A DNA stretch of 39,026 nt from IMG/VR virus record IMGVR_UViG_3300033141_003639, positions 1-39,026 of that record; one strand, given 5' to 3'. The translations under genes and the position numbers were made by a program. The notes beneath the pieces were generated by a model. The model searched no databases, had not been told where the DNA came from, and saw only the letters and a program-made list of their open reading frames with translations. This DNA is from a virus. Positions within the stretch are counted from its first letter, which is position 1. Each line of letters opens with the position of its first letter. Of this stretch, positions 23,282 through 31,435 are shown one piece after another.

Positions 23282-24722
23282 ACTTGGTAGTTTTTAGCTC
23301 TTTTCTTTGAGCAAAATACTCTGGGTATCTCTCCTCTTGTCGTGCTGTCCCCTCAATGTGCTCAACAATGATGTTTTCGTCATAGGCAAGAATATATCCC
23401 TGACGGATAGCGTATTGAGAAAAAATATAATCCTGTTCGCCGTGGAGGAAGTCATTTTCGTCCCAGCGGAAATCACGGTAAATCTCGCTCGGAGCGGCGC
23501 AGCAAATGCCGCCCAAATGCGGTGCTAAGCCGAAAAAATGCTCGCCAACATACATATACTGGGTTCGGGGAACGCCGCCAGGGCTGTCACGCAAGCCCTC
23601 TACTCTGGGCGAGATAACAATCCTTTTCTGCCTCTTGTAAACATCAACAATGTCCCGAAGCCAATTGTCAGTCAGAAAAAGGCAGTCATTGTCGGCTTTA
23701 ATAATAATATCGTAATCTTTGCCGATAGCGTCAAGGGCTTGGTTTGACCCTTTGGAAATGCCCACATTTTCTTTGTTGCTAATGAGCTTGTGCGCCTTGC
23801 CACGCAGCCATTTGCGAGTGCCGTCAGTTGACCCTTGGTCAACCACAAACCAGTCAAACGGATAACCAGCCCTGCGCTTCATCGAAGCAAACATCTTTTT
23901 GGTATATCCCAAGCGGTTCATTGTCAGGGTAAAGATAGCTGCCTTTGCTTTCTTTCTCTTGCCGTAGATTGTTTTGTCTGGCCAAATAGGGCAAGCCGAC
24001 GGGTCAAATGTCGGCTTAATTAGTCCAGTTAAGGGGTCAATTTCGCTTTTAGTCCTAAACTGGTTAGACCCTTTGTGGACATAGTAAGAAGTAATAATGA
24101 TGGGGATGTGTTTAAACTTATACCCCGCCTTAAATAGTCTCACCCATAAGTTCCAGTCAGCAAACTTGGGCAGTTCTTCGTCCCAGCCGCCAATAGCTTC
24201 AATCGCTTTTTTGCGGATAAGGACATCAGATGTGTCTATATAATTTCTCTTTGCCAGCACCAAGCCGCTAAAGTTATACGACGGCGCTTTGACCTTCTTT
24301 TTTCTTGTCCACCAGACACTATTGGTTTCGTCAATCAGCCAGCGGTCGCCGTAGACAATATCGCTGTCGCCCAAGTATTTAAAAAGAACCTGCAAGTGGT
24401 CTCGCAAGTATTCGTTGTCGTCGTCAAGATAAGCAATTAAATCCGCTCTAGCAGCTTGCGTGCCTTGATTTTTAGGTTGTGTATGCTGCCCGTAATTAGT
24501 GTCACGCCTAATAACACGTATCCGACTATCTTTTTGGGCAAATCTCTGGCAAACTTTTGGAGTTTCATCTTGGCTGGCGTCATCAACAATGACCAGTTCC
24601 CAATCTTGGAATGTCTGGTTGATGACTGATTTAATTGCTTTTTTTAATCTTTGCGGACGCTGGTAAGTCGTCATAACGACGCTAATCAGCGGCTTTTTGA
24701 CTGCATTTTCCCTTTTTCTCAT
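23268..24722 (-). CDS. Tandem GT2 glycosyltransferase, first gene of the glycan operon
   Basis: A 484-residue protein with two GT2 (GT-A) domains in tandem. Domain 1 (about residues 11-230) has ISVVMTTYQRPQRLKKAI, LVIVDDASQDET and AYLDDDNEYL with the DxD-like metal site. Domain 2 (about residues 258-470) has AAIFTLTMNRLGYTKKMF, FVVDQGSTDGTRKWL and IIKADNDC. Such fusions add two sugars in sequence. The ATG at 24722 lies inside the 85-bp interleaved repeat element, and no Shine-Dalgarno precedes it, so translation is likely regulated by that structure. Confidence 0.82.
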   Translation of the reverse strand: MRKRENAVKKPLISVVMTTYQRPQRLKKAIKSVINQTFQDWELVIVDDASQDETPKVCQRFAQKDSRIRVIRRDTNYGQHTQPKNQGTQAARADLIAYLDDDNEYLRDHLQVLFKYLGDSDIVYGDRWLIDETNSVWWTRKKKVKAPSYNFSGLVLAKRNYIDTSDVLIRKKAIEAIGGWDEELPKFADWNLWVRLFKAGYKFKHIPIIITSYYVHKGSNQFRTKSEIDPLTGLIKPTFDPSACPIWPDKTIYGKRKKAKAAIFTLTMNRLGYTKKMFASMKRRAGYPFDWFVVDQGSTDGTRKWLRGKAHKLISNKENVGISKGSNQALDAIGKDYDIIIKADNDCLFLTDNWLRDIVDVYKRQKRIVISPRVEGLRDSPGGVPRTQYMYVGEHFFGLAPHLGGICCAAPSEIYRDFRWDENDFLHGEQDYIFSQYAIRQGYILAYDENIIVEHIEGTARQEERYPEYFAQRKELKTTKYEKK

Positions 24723-24805
24723 AGGGTGTTTGCTCTCTGTTGGAAGCTCTCGTTTTCAGATGGCGTAACACCCTATACGAGAGCCCCCAGCAGAGAGGCC
24801 ATCTG
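24721..24805 (-). promoter_or_regulatory. Interleaved inverted-repeat element at the start of the glycan operon
   Basis: Four pairs of complementary blocks fill this gap with almost no spare bases: 24721-24730 with 24767-24776 (10 bp), 24733-24743 with 24787-24797 (11 bp, one mismatch or G-U depending on strand), 24746-24753 with 24777-24784 (8 bp) and 24757-24764 with 24798-24805 (8 bp). The two middle pairs stack into a 21-bp helix on the mRNA strand, counting two G-U pairs and one C-A mismatch. The two outer pairs cross it and each other, giving an H-type pseudoknot. The AUG of the glycosyltransferase overlaps the last block. The likely role is translational switching, with two mutually exclusive folds. 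Confidence 0.75.
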
Positions 24806-24812
24806 TTAATTG

Positions 24813-25220
24813 TTAAAGGTGGTAAAACGGCAAATTGCCGTTGGCAATCAGCTTTTGCAGAAACTCTTTATTCCTGCTGCTGATAAAATGCCGAACAAAT
24901 TGCTTGGCATCAATAATACCGTTTTGCATCAGCACCAGCCCAATGCCGCTTAAGCTGCGGTGCTGAATGCCGTCGCTGGTAACATAGCCCTCATCATCAC
25001 GCTTGTCATTGATTACCGCCCACCCCTTTGAAGTCTTTAGCCCCTTAGGGACGCTGCACAGCCGTCTGTTGCCCCAATACAAAACATCAACATCTTGGTT
25101 TTCGTGCGTGCCGACAGTTTCCCCCTTTTTTTCGCCAGCAATCTTGCTAACCAGTGGCTCAATATGCAAATGGTTATCAAACTGCTTCAGCCAGCTTTCA
25201 AATGTTTTTCTAATCAACAT
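24813..25220 (-). CDS. Unknown protein after the capsid gene
   Basis: A 135-residue protein, MLIRKTFESWLKQFDNHLHIEP..., with VLYWGNRRLCSVPKGLKT, GWAVINDKRDDEGYVTSDGIQHRSLSG and a helical C-terminus. It looks like a compact alpha/beta fold. I recognise no family. Its place between the capsid gene and the glycan operon could mean a head-completion or decoration protein, but nothing in the sequence proves it. Confidence 0.6.
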   Translation of the reverse strand: MLIRKTFESWLKQFDNHLHIEPLVSKIAGEKKGETVGTHENQDVDVLYWGNRRLCSVPKGLKTSKGWAVINDKRDDEGYVTSDGIQHRSLSGIGLVLMQNGIIDAKQFVRHFISSRNKEFLQKLIANGNLPFYHL

Positions 25221-25228
25221 AATTCGTG

Positions 25229-25264
25229 GCTCATCCTTGCCCCCGCAAAAGGGGCAAGGTGAGC
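25229..25264 (-). other. Strong hairpin between capsid gene and next gene
   Basis: GCTCA and TGAGC flank a nearly perfect 9-bp CCTTGCCCC/GGGGCAAGG stem, giving about 14 bp with a bulged T and a 7-8 nt loop. No T run follows on the minus strand, so it is probably an mRNA-stabilising or attenuating structure that separates high capsid expression from downstream genes. Confidence 0.6.
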
Positions 25265-25272
25265 TACCAATT

Positions 25273-26235
25273 TTAGTCGCCCAACGAAGCTCCAGATTCT
25301 AGACGCACCATTCTCGCTGAATTCAGCTCCTTGTAGGCAAAAGCTACTTTCCAGCCGATTGACCCGTAAAGGTCAAGGTCGCTGGCAGGATGTGGATTCT
25401 TAATAATGGTTTGCACGTCTTGCAGCTGGCTAACGCCAAAGTGCTCTGGGCCGAAGATATATGACTGATAAACATCAGTGGAAGCTGAACCTTCCCCATC
25501 AAGCACTAATGCCTGAGTGGTCATGTAGAACTTCACACCATACATCTCGCCGACAGCACCAACGCCTTCGCCTCTGGAAGCGCCGACAGCGGCATCTCTA
25601 AACTGGGCAAAACCTTGCGGCGTATGCTTCAGGATTTCCGCCCATTGGGCGGTATCGCCCTGAAGGTCATATTTCACATCGGGGTGGATAATGCCTGCAT
25701 AGCGTCCATCGGGGAAGGGAGCTGCTTTATTGCTTTCCAATGAATTGACTGCCTCACGGATTTCGGTAATGTCGGCATCAAAGCTGCCATCGGTAGCAAT
25801 GCTGTTTCTGGCAACAGCCGTGCCTGCATATTGAGCGCTGCCGCCAGCGGTGAAAACACCATCGCGGATAACGGTATCAATTGTCAGGCTGGCATTGCGG
25901 GCAAGATTAGCTAGCATCTGCTCATAAGAGCCGGGCAGCATTGTTTGCTGTAGAAGGTCAGAGATGAGAACTGAACCTCCGTATTGCGATACAGTTGCTG
26001 TCTGGTCTTGAGCGCTCAAGGTGTGCTCATTTGGGTCAGTGCCTTCTGTCAGCGAACCGCTGGCAGTCATGTCATAAAGCCCAATCCAGTGAGCCATTGT
26101 TCCTTGACCTCTACCGTGGGTGCTCTTCATGCCAAACCTCCAGAATAACAAGTTTTCCCGCAAATTGCTCAAGAAAACATTGTTCCAATATTCAGCAATC
26201 AATTCAGCTTCGGTACTAGTTGTAGAAGCGGCCAT
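25273..26235 (-). CDS. Major capsid protein, N4-gp56-like
   Basis: A 320-residue protein. LIAEYWNNVFLSNLRENLLFWRFGMKS, followed by QYGGSVLISDLLQQT and later RYAGIIHPDVKYDL, follows the pattern of the N4-gp56 family of HK97-fold major capsid proteins. Position after scaffold and portal agrees. It should form the procapsid shell. The C-terminal part (YIFGPEHFGVSQLQDVQTII, KVAFAYKELNSARMVRLES) fits the P-domain end of the fold. A strong hairpin lies just downstream. Confidence 0.85.
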   Translation of the reverse strand: MAASTTSTEAELIAEYWNNVFLSNLRENLLFWRFGMKSTHGRGQGTMAHWIGLYDMTASGSLTEGTDPNEHTLSAQDQTATVSQYGGSVLISDLLQQTMLPGSYEQMLANLARNASLTIDTVIRDGVFTAGGSAQYAGTAVARNSIATDGSFDADITEIREAVNSLESNKAAPFPDGRYAGIIHPDVKYDLQGDTAQWAEILKHTPQGFAQFRDAAVGASRGEGVGAVGEMYGVKFYMTTQALVLDGEGSASTDVYQSYIFGPEHFGVSQLQDVQTIIKNPHPASDLDLYGSIGWKVAFAYKELNSARMVRLESGASLGD

Positions 26236-26253
26236 CGTAATTCACGCCTTAAT

Positions 26254-26919
26254 TTATCCTGTTCTCTTACCTGAAGAATATTGTCCTTTGGGAAATATTT
26301 TCTCGTAGGTCGGCAATTTAGAGACAATTTTGCGCTGTTCCTCAAGGGGAAGCTTGCTAAATTCGTCTCTGGTAATTGCTCGGCCTTCTCCAAACAGCCG
26401 TTGACCAGATTGGACGGTAGCGGGATTAGCCGCCTCCTGTTCTTTGCGTTCAATTTCTACCAGCTTTTGCAATTTCTTGCCTTCTGGCGTCTGGGTATAG
26501 GCGTCCTCCCAGCTAAGATTGCGCTTGCTGGCAATGTCGCCAACAAGACTGGCAATTGATTTGGCCTCTGGATAGCTTTGGGTAAAGCGTATTTCTTCCA
26601 GCTGCCGCGCCAACTGCTCAACTCTTTCGCCGCTTGATTGCGGCTTTTGCCGAGATAAAACCTTTTCGCCTGCTTTAGCAAGGCGCTGCATTTCCTGCAT
26701 TGCCTCGCTGCCGACAAAGCTGTATGTCTCCTTGACGCCGCTGATAGCCTCCTCTAAAGAGGCGTAATTGCGCCCGCTTGCCTCGTTAATCTGGTTTAAA
26801 ATCTTCTGTTCGGGAGATATTTCCTGGTTAGCATTCACTCCTTCTGACGAACCCTTGTCTGGGCTGGTGTCAGCTGGGAATGTTGGTTCGCCAGGGACGG
26901 AAGTGGGATTGTCAACCAT
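26254..26919 (-). CDS. Scaffold protein candidate
   Basis: A 221-residue protein, acidic and helical. The N-terminus is disordered and Pro/Gly/Ser-rich (PTSVPGEPTFPADTSPDKGSS), and coiled-coil-like helices follow (EAMQEMQRLAKAGEKVLSRQK, VEQLARQLEEI). Its position directly upstream of the capsid gene is where scaffolds are found. It should drive procapsid assembly and then be lost. No protease motif is visible. Confidence rests mainly on context and composition. Confidence 0.7.
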   Translation of the reverse strand: MVDNPTSVPGEPTFPADTSPDKGSSEGVNANQEISPEQKILNQINEASGRNYASLEEAISGVKETYSFVGSEAMQEMQRLAKAGEKVLSRQKPQSSGERVEQLARQLEEIRFTQSYPEAKSIASLVGDIASKRNLSWEDAYTQTPEGKKLQKLVEIERKEQEAANPATVQSGQRLFGEGRAITRDEFSKLPLEEQRKIVSKLPTYEKIFPKGQYSSGKRTG

Positions 26920-26973
26920 AGTGGTTTGTTATCAGTAAGATTTGTCTTCGACCTTTATTTTTATACATATCAG

Positions 26974-27192
26974 TTATTCTCTAAACTCTAAAACATCACG
27001 CGCTCCTTCAATTTTCCTGATAAATTCATTAAAAATCTTCTTAGCCATTTTAGCGCCGCATAATTCCTCGGTGCTATTGATATTGTCAAGCGAACAAAGA
27101 CGGTCAATTTCTTCCTGTAAAGCTTGTTTGGTCAGCCGCCAAAAAGAGCTTTCCGCTATTTCGGCGTATTTTTCTTCTTTTTTAATATTCAT
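26974..27192 (-). CDS. Small helical head-region protein
   Basis: A 72-residue charged helical protein (NIKKEEKYAEIAESSFWRLTKQ..., then AKKIFNEFIRKIEGARDVLEF). Its ATG overlaps the stop of the 48-residue gene upstream (ATGA), which supports real translation. It may be a head accessory or scaffold-related protein, by position only. Confidence 0.65.
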   Translation of the reverse strand: MNIKKEEKYAEIAESSFWRLTKQALQEEIDRLCSLDNINSTEELCGAKMAKKIFNEFIRKIEGARDVLEFRE

Positions 27193-27335
27193 CTTTTTAC
27201 TCTTTTGGCTCTACCGCCCTTTTTTTTAACTTCGACTACCTTTTTTTTGCCGCAAAAGGCAAGACGGATTTTTTTGCCGCCTCTGGTAACCCAGCGGTAG
27301 CGGGGTTTTGTCCCGTTAGGGCATCTAATTGGCAT
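27189..27335 (-). CDS. Small very basic protein
   Basis: A 48-residue ORF, MPIRCPNGTKPRYRWVTRGGKKIR..., ending KKGGRAKRVKR, with 19 Lys or Arg and two Cys. Its start overlaps the portal stop (TAATG), and its stop overlaps the next start (ATGA), so it is clearly embedded in the operon. A nucleic-acid-binding or head-interior role is plausible from charge. The family is unknown. Confidence 0.68.
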   Translation of the reverse strand: MPIRCPNGTKPRYRWVTRGGKKIRLAFCGKKKVVEVKKKGGRAKRVKR

Positions 27336-29176
27336 TATTTTGAAGTTACTCTTTTATTAGCGCTAAGCGTGCCTTCGACGCTGGCACGCTGAAACTCGCC
27401 CATTGGCGTTGCCAAGCTTTTCCTCGGCTCTGGAGAAGCTGGGCTGGGCGGCGTAACAGGAACTGCCTGCCTGTTAGGCATAAAGCGGCTGATAGGAAGC
27501 TCAAGCGTTTGCAGGTATTCTTTCACTACGGAGTTAATGACGCCTAAATCTGCTTGTGGCAAGCGTCCGTAAGTCAGCAGGAAGTCATTAAGGTTGCGCA
27601 GGATAAGGGCGGTGTCAAGCCGTTCTGCAGTAACCGAGACATCAACATCATAATCGGTGCTAAAGACTTCCTTTAAAACTTTTAACGGGCGGTCATTGCC
27701 CCACTTTTCCAGCTGGCGGCGGACTCTCCCAATCAATCTTCTTTTGCCCAGCGGTGAAAGGTTCTCGCCTTTGGTGGAAAGGACATAATTTGTATAAGCA
27801 TCGTCAATAATCGCTAAGTCTTCTTTCTCGCCAGTAATGCGCAAGATTTCGCCGTTTTTTAAAGACTCAAGGACAAGGGGAACTAAATGCCTTTTAATAA
27901 GGCGCTCAAGGAAAAGACCGACATTTTCCTGAATAAGGTTGGAAATTGACCTTGCGCCGCGCTCTTGGACAATAGCTGTCGTCGCCTGCATGCCTGGCGT
28001 GCTGGGGACTTCCATTGCCCCAGTAACTTTTTCCGCCATACCCGTCATTTCCAGCGGCTCACGATAAGCTGACGGCTTGACATCTGATTCACGAAGCTCT
28101 TGAATATCGTCCATATTGTCCACCAGCAAAACCCCGCCTGCCCTGATAGCTTCAAAGTCGCTTCTTCTCAATCCCGAACCCTTGCGGACTTTGTATTTGC
28201 CAGCCAGCTTGTTAAGCAGGTCTTCACGGCGGATATTGACAATAGCATTAATCCACTCTTGAAGGCCGCTGATTTGCTCTGGGATGCCGCGTCCGTGAAA
28301 TCTGCCCGGCACGCGCTTCAGCCAGCACTCTTCGTAGGGCTTAATGTTTTTCTTGTTCACTTCGGCATAATGGGGGATATAAGTCTGCTCGGCAAGATGG
28401 GAAGTCGCCCTCTTTTGCGGCGCTCCGCCAGAAGCAATCAAATGCCCCTCTACCCACTTGCCAGCGTCAGACTTTTTATTGGTCACAAATGCCAGTGGGA
28501 TTTTGCCCCAGCGCTCATAAATAGTCGTCTGCGGCACTGAACCTTGGGAGTAGTCAATGTAATCAAGGTTTTTCCATTTGCCGCGGTAGCGCTCAATTTC
28601 ATCAATAGTCATCACCGCCTTTTCAATAATGGGCACTTCCTGAAGGGAATAGGCAGCAGGGTCAACAATGACGTTGAGGGTATCAACCACTTTAACCACA
28701 GGCAGGTTGCGCTTAAACTCCTCGTTGTAAGCCAAGTAACACTTGGCAATAGCTGTGCCGTCAATTGCCAGGCGGCGCAGAAAATCGTTTAAAAACTCGC
28801 CAAAGTTTATTTTCTTTAAAAAGTTAGCCAAAATGAGCTTCATCAGCAAAGCGCCTTTGCTGTCTTTGCCTTCGGGGTGGCGCAAATGGATGTCTTTTGT
28901 GTCAAGGTCAATGTTGGCAACCATCCTTTCCACTGTCCATTCAGTCAGCGGTATCCAGATTTTGCTTAAGTCGCTGGTATCGTCGATTGAGTCCTCATAT
29001 TGGCCAAAATAGTTTTTGCGGGCAGCGTCAATCTCGCTCCGCATATTGAAGTAAGCGCTGTCGCTGACCCAGACGTCGCTATGTTCCCAGGCGCTTCTCT
29101 CACGGCTAATAAGCGCCAGGGCTTCTTTTTCCCAGCGGTTGAGTCGAATGGCGCTAATAGATTGGTTGGCAGGCAT
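27335..29176 (-). CDS. Portal protein
   Basis: About 613 residues from the ATG at 29176; an upstream in-frame extension into the terminase gene is unlikely. Features of portal proteins are seen: an N-terminal WIPLTEWTVERMVANIDLD region, DGTAIAKCYLAYNEE in the wing, PGRFHGRGIPEQISGLQEWINAIVNIRREDLLNK forming the typical stem-side helix pattern, and a C-terminal Pro-rich tail. It should form the dodecameric ring at the capsid vertex through which DNA is packaged. The length (600-700) suits short-tailed phage portals. It starts 14 bp after the terminase stop. Confidence 0.8.
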   Translation of the reverse strand: MPANQSISAIRLNRWEKEALALISRERSAWEHSDVWVSDSAYFNMRSEIDAARKNYFGQYEDSIDDTSDLSKIWIPLTEWTVERMVANIDLDTKDIHLRHPEGKDSKGALLMKLILANFLKKINFGEFLNDFLRRLAIDGTAIAKCYLAYNEEFKRNLPVVKVVDTLNVIVDPAAYSLQEVPIIEKAVMTIDEIERYRGKWKNLDYIDYSQGSVPQTTIYERWGKIPLAFVTNKKSDAGKWVEGHLIASGGAPQKRATSHLAEQTYIPHYAEVNKKNIKPYEECWLKRVPGRFHGRGIPEQISGLQEWINAIVNIRREDLLNKLAGKYKVRKGSGLRRSDFEAIRAGGVLLVDNMDDIQELRESDVKPSAYREPLEMTGMAEKVTGAMEVPSTPGMQATTAIVQERGARSISNLIQENVGLFLERLIKRHLVPLVLESLKNGEILRITGEKEDLAIIDDAYTNYVLSTKGENLSPLGKRRLIGRVRRQLEKWGNDRPLKVLKEVFSTDYDVDVSVTAERLDTALILRNLNDFLLTYGRLPQADLGVINSVVKEYLQTLELPISRFMPNRQAVPVTPPSPASPEPRKSLATPMGEFQRASVEGTLSANKRVTSK

Positions 29177-29189
29177 ATAACAAAAATTG

Positions 29190-30461
29190 TTAGTTAATGA
29201 ATTTTGGTGAGCGGAAAGGCATAACACGCACCTCGTCAAAAGAAACAGGATTTTCTGGCAGCGGCCAGACAGCCAGCGCCAGAGCAATAACGCAGTCATC
29301 GTGCATCCCTTCTGGTGCGCTTAATTTAAGTCTCCCTCCTTGGCTATACTCTATGCCGAAAGTTTTTAATTCGTCAACTAGAATTTCGTGGTTGGGGAAA
29401 GTGAGGCGCTTTTTTTCAATCCAGATAGAGAGTTTTTCCAGCAGGGCTTCTTTTGATTTGTTGGTAAATTTGTAGTCTCTAATGTTAAGCCCCCGTCCGC
29501 CAGTTTTTAAAACATCAGATAAGACCTCACCCAAGCCAGTGGTATCCATCCAGATTTGGGGTCGGCCGTAATCACGAGCCAGCTCGGTAATACGCTTCAT
29601 TTGCAGATTGTAATTAACTCCTTTAAAGCGGTCAAGGCAGACAACGTGATGGCGGGAGCGGTCAATAATCACAGCAACCGTGAAGTCTCTAAGTTTTGCC
29701 CAGTCAATGCCCATTGTGTAATAATGGCCTGACTCATAAGGGGCGAAATCGCCAGCAATGCAGTCATCAATGTTGCGGAAGAAGTTAGCTGCGCCGCTTA
29801 AAAACATAGCCCGAAAGTTCTGGTTGAAAATGTCTTCCCGCTTGATTTCTTTTAAGCGCTCCCACTCTTCAGGCGGGAAATATGGATTGTCCCTTGTTTC
29901 AAAGCGGAAAGAGGCACTATCGGGTCTGGTTTTGGCTTTCAGCCATTCCTGATAAAACCAGTTCTGCCCCCAAGGGGTGGAAATGAAGACGCTCTTGCCT
30001 CGGCGCGAAGAAAGGCGGTCTTCCAAATACTCGTCCCAAATCCTCCGCGAAGATTTAGCCGCTTCGTCAAAAATGAGCAAATCCAATTCTTCTCCCAGCA
30101 AGCCAGTCGGGTTTTCTACGCTTTTGCACTGCACCCAAGACCCCCAAGGCGCTTTGACCATTGGCAAAGGTCTTTTGGTAACGCAGGAAGCCAGTTGGGG
30201 AAAGCCCTTGCCAATAAGTCTTACCAGCTTAGAAAACACTTTGTCTGCCAGGTCATAAGTCGGAGCAACAATCCAAATGTGCTTATTGTCTTTTAAAAGC
30301 TCTCTAAGAGCCAGATAAGCGCAGAGTTCGCTCTTGCCAAACCTCGTCCCCGCCGCAAGGCGAATATGCCTTTTCTGCAAATAAGCATCTAAAACTTTCT
30401 GCTGGGCAGGGAAGGGCTTCCATTGTATTTTCTCCTGAAGAAGCTGGTCATTAAGTTTCAT
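29190..30461 (-). CDS. terL: Terminase large subunit
   Basis: A 423-residue packaging motor. The ATPase domain has Walker A AGTRFGKSE (G38-S44), the Walker B LLIFDEAA with catalytic Glu near 133, and the coupling motif STPWG near 161. The nuclease domain has IDWAK (D253), MDTTGLGE (D306) and MHDDCVIALALA (D388, D389). It cuts concatemers and drives DNA into the procapsid. A perfect GTCAA-N5-TTGAC palindrome ends 8 bp before the ATG and covers the expected ribosome binding site, so translation or transcription may be repressed there. Confidence 0.93.
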   Translation of the reverse strand: MKLNDQLLQEKIQWKPFPAQQKVLDAYLQKRHIRLAAGTRFGKSELCAYLALRELLKDNKHIWIVAPTYDLADKVFSKLVRLIGKGFPQLASCVTKRPLPMVKAPWGSWVQCKSVENPTGLLGEELDLLIFDEAAKSSRRIWDEYLEDRLSSRRGKSVFISTPWGQNWFYQEWLKAKTRPDSASFRFETRDNPYFPPEEWERLKEIKREDIFNQNFRAMFLSGAANFFRNIDDCIAGDFAPYESGHYYTMGIDWAKLRDFTVAVIIDRSRHHVVCLDRFKGVNYNLQMKRITELARDYGRPQIWMDTTGLGEVLSDVLKTGGRGLNIRDYKFTNKSKEALLEKLSIWIEKKRLTFPNHEILVDELKTFGIEYSQGGRLKLSAPEGMHDDCVIALALAVWPLPENPVSFDEVRVMPFRSPKFIN

Positions 30462-30469
30462 AAAGATAG

Positions 30470-30484
30470 GTCAATGCCATTGAC
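30470..30484. promoter_or_regulatory. GTCAA-N5-TTGAC palindrome, copy 4, at the terminase start
   Basis: GTCAATGCCATTGAC lies 8 bp before the terminase ATG. Counting flanking bases it is a perfect 17-bp palindrome, GGTCAATG and CATTGACC around a central C. It is the most operator-like of the five copies by position. Confidence 0.6.
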
Positions 30485-30955
30485 CAAACCCTTGTAAAGA
30501 TTTCCCTCTTGTAAAGATTTCCCTCTTGTCAGATTTCTCCCTACTGTGTGGGGGGACTAACTCTTATTATTCCCTTCTGTTAAGGAGGGGTGTAGGGGGT
30601 ATTCCTATACCCTTCCTATAATCGTTTCTAAGGGCTTCTATGGGGTCTCTAAGGCGTTTTTATCAGTTAAGTTATTATTTCATCAGTAAAAGTATCTATT
30701 CCCTGTTCTGTTAGTTAAACTCTCTCGAGGGTTTATCTTAAGAAAAGGGTTTTCAAGAGGGTTTTCTTGGTAGTTTGTCTAAAAAAGGGGTGTGTATGAG
30801 AGGAAAGTTACCTCCCCCTCTTGCCTCCGTTGGTCTAGCTAGTATTAATCCGCTCTACTTAGCGTTAATCCTTATATGGATAAGTTAAGTTAAAATTCTG
30901 TTTTTGTTCCTTATCTTTGTTCTTTTTCTCTCTGCTTTTTCTGTCTGCGGGAAAG
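30485..30955. other. 471-bp non-coding gap between terminase genes, with tandem repeats and hairpins
   Basis: No plausible gene is seen here. Three 17-18 bp tandem copies of CTTGTAAAGATTTCCCT (30491-30542, the third imperfect) come first. Hairpins follow at 30597-30602/30607-30612, 30717-30723/30728-30734, 30740-30746/30762-30768 and 30844-30854/30861-30869. The region could hold a packaging start (cos/pac), replication iterons or another structured RNA. No strong promoter was found on either strand. Confidence 0.55.
30491..30542. repeat. Three 17-bp tandem repeats
   Basis: CTTGTAAAGATTTCCCT occurs twice in perfect tandem and a third time as a diverged 18-bp copy. The array starts 6 bp from the terminase operator. 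It could be a protein-binding array for terminase or a regulator. Confidence 0.75.
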
Positions 30956-31366
30956 TTATTCAAAAACCTCTTCTCTGGCCTTATAAACTCCCAGCTGGAT
31001 TCTTTTATCCGGGTATTCGTTAAGAAGCTGGTTTCGCTGCTTAATGGCTTCTAGCGCTGCTCTTGGTTCAGCAGTAAACCCCAGTTGGGCTAACTTTAAA
31101 GCAACTGCCTCACTGGGCATGTATTTTTTTAAATAATCCTTTAAGCTCTCTACTTCTTTTTTTACCAGCGGGTGGTTTTTCAAGCGCCAAGAGTTACTAC
31201 GGGCAATTGCTCTGTTTTTTGCTTTAAAGCCAGCTTCTAAATAAATATCAGCCAGGTTGCCTTCGCCTGTCAGTAAGTATTGAAGTAAATTCTTGATATA
31301 CTTCTCCCGTTTAGGGCTGGAGTAATATCTTATTGGGACATTTTCTTTTGTTTTCTTTTTAGCCAT
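30956..31366 (-). CDS. Terminase small subunit candidate
   Basis: A 136-residue basic protein. RYYSSPKREKYIKNLLQYLLTGEGNLADIYLEAGFKAKN resembles the HTH region of small terminases, with NSWRLKNHPLVKKEVESLKDYLKKY following as in many TerS N-terminal domains. Position before the large subunit agrees. It should recognise the packaging site. The 471-bp gap to the large subunit is unusual, since these genes usually touch. The gene starts back to back with plus-strand unit B. Confidence 0.65.
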   Translation of the reverse strand: MAKKKTKENVPIRYYSSPKREKYIKNLLQYLLTGEGNLADIYLEAGFKAKNRAIARSNSWRLKNHPLVKKEVESLKDYLKKYMPSEAVALKLAQLGFTAEPRAALEAIKQRNQLLNEYPDKRIQLGVYKAREEVFE

Positions 31367-31386
31367 TTTTTTGTTTTTCTTTTTAG

Positions 31387-31415
31387 TTTAACTAAACACT
31401 GGCGCTGATTGTCAA
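31387..31415 (-). promoter_or_regulatory. Weak promoter candidate for the terminase genes
   Basis: On the minus strand, TTGACA (31410-31415) is followed 17 bp later by a poor -10 region (GTTAAA). The -35 match is perfect but the -10 match is only 3 of 6. If real, it is divergent from unit B, with the operator copy 5 close behind. Confidence 0.28.
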
Positions 31416-31435
31416 GTTTTCCACAGCTAAAATCA

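Noticed and set aside
23827-23843. Perfect palindrome GTTGACCCTTGGTCAAC
   Set aside because: The half-sites are in the opposite order to the operator family, and it encodes the conserved VDQGSTDG motif of GT2 enzymes, so it is probably a coincidence.
29177-29299. In-frame N-terminal extension of the portal gene
   Set aside because: It runs into the terminase coding sequence in another frame and has an unlikely Cys/Leu-rich composition. The ATG at 29176 gives a normal start.
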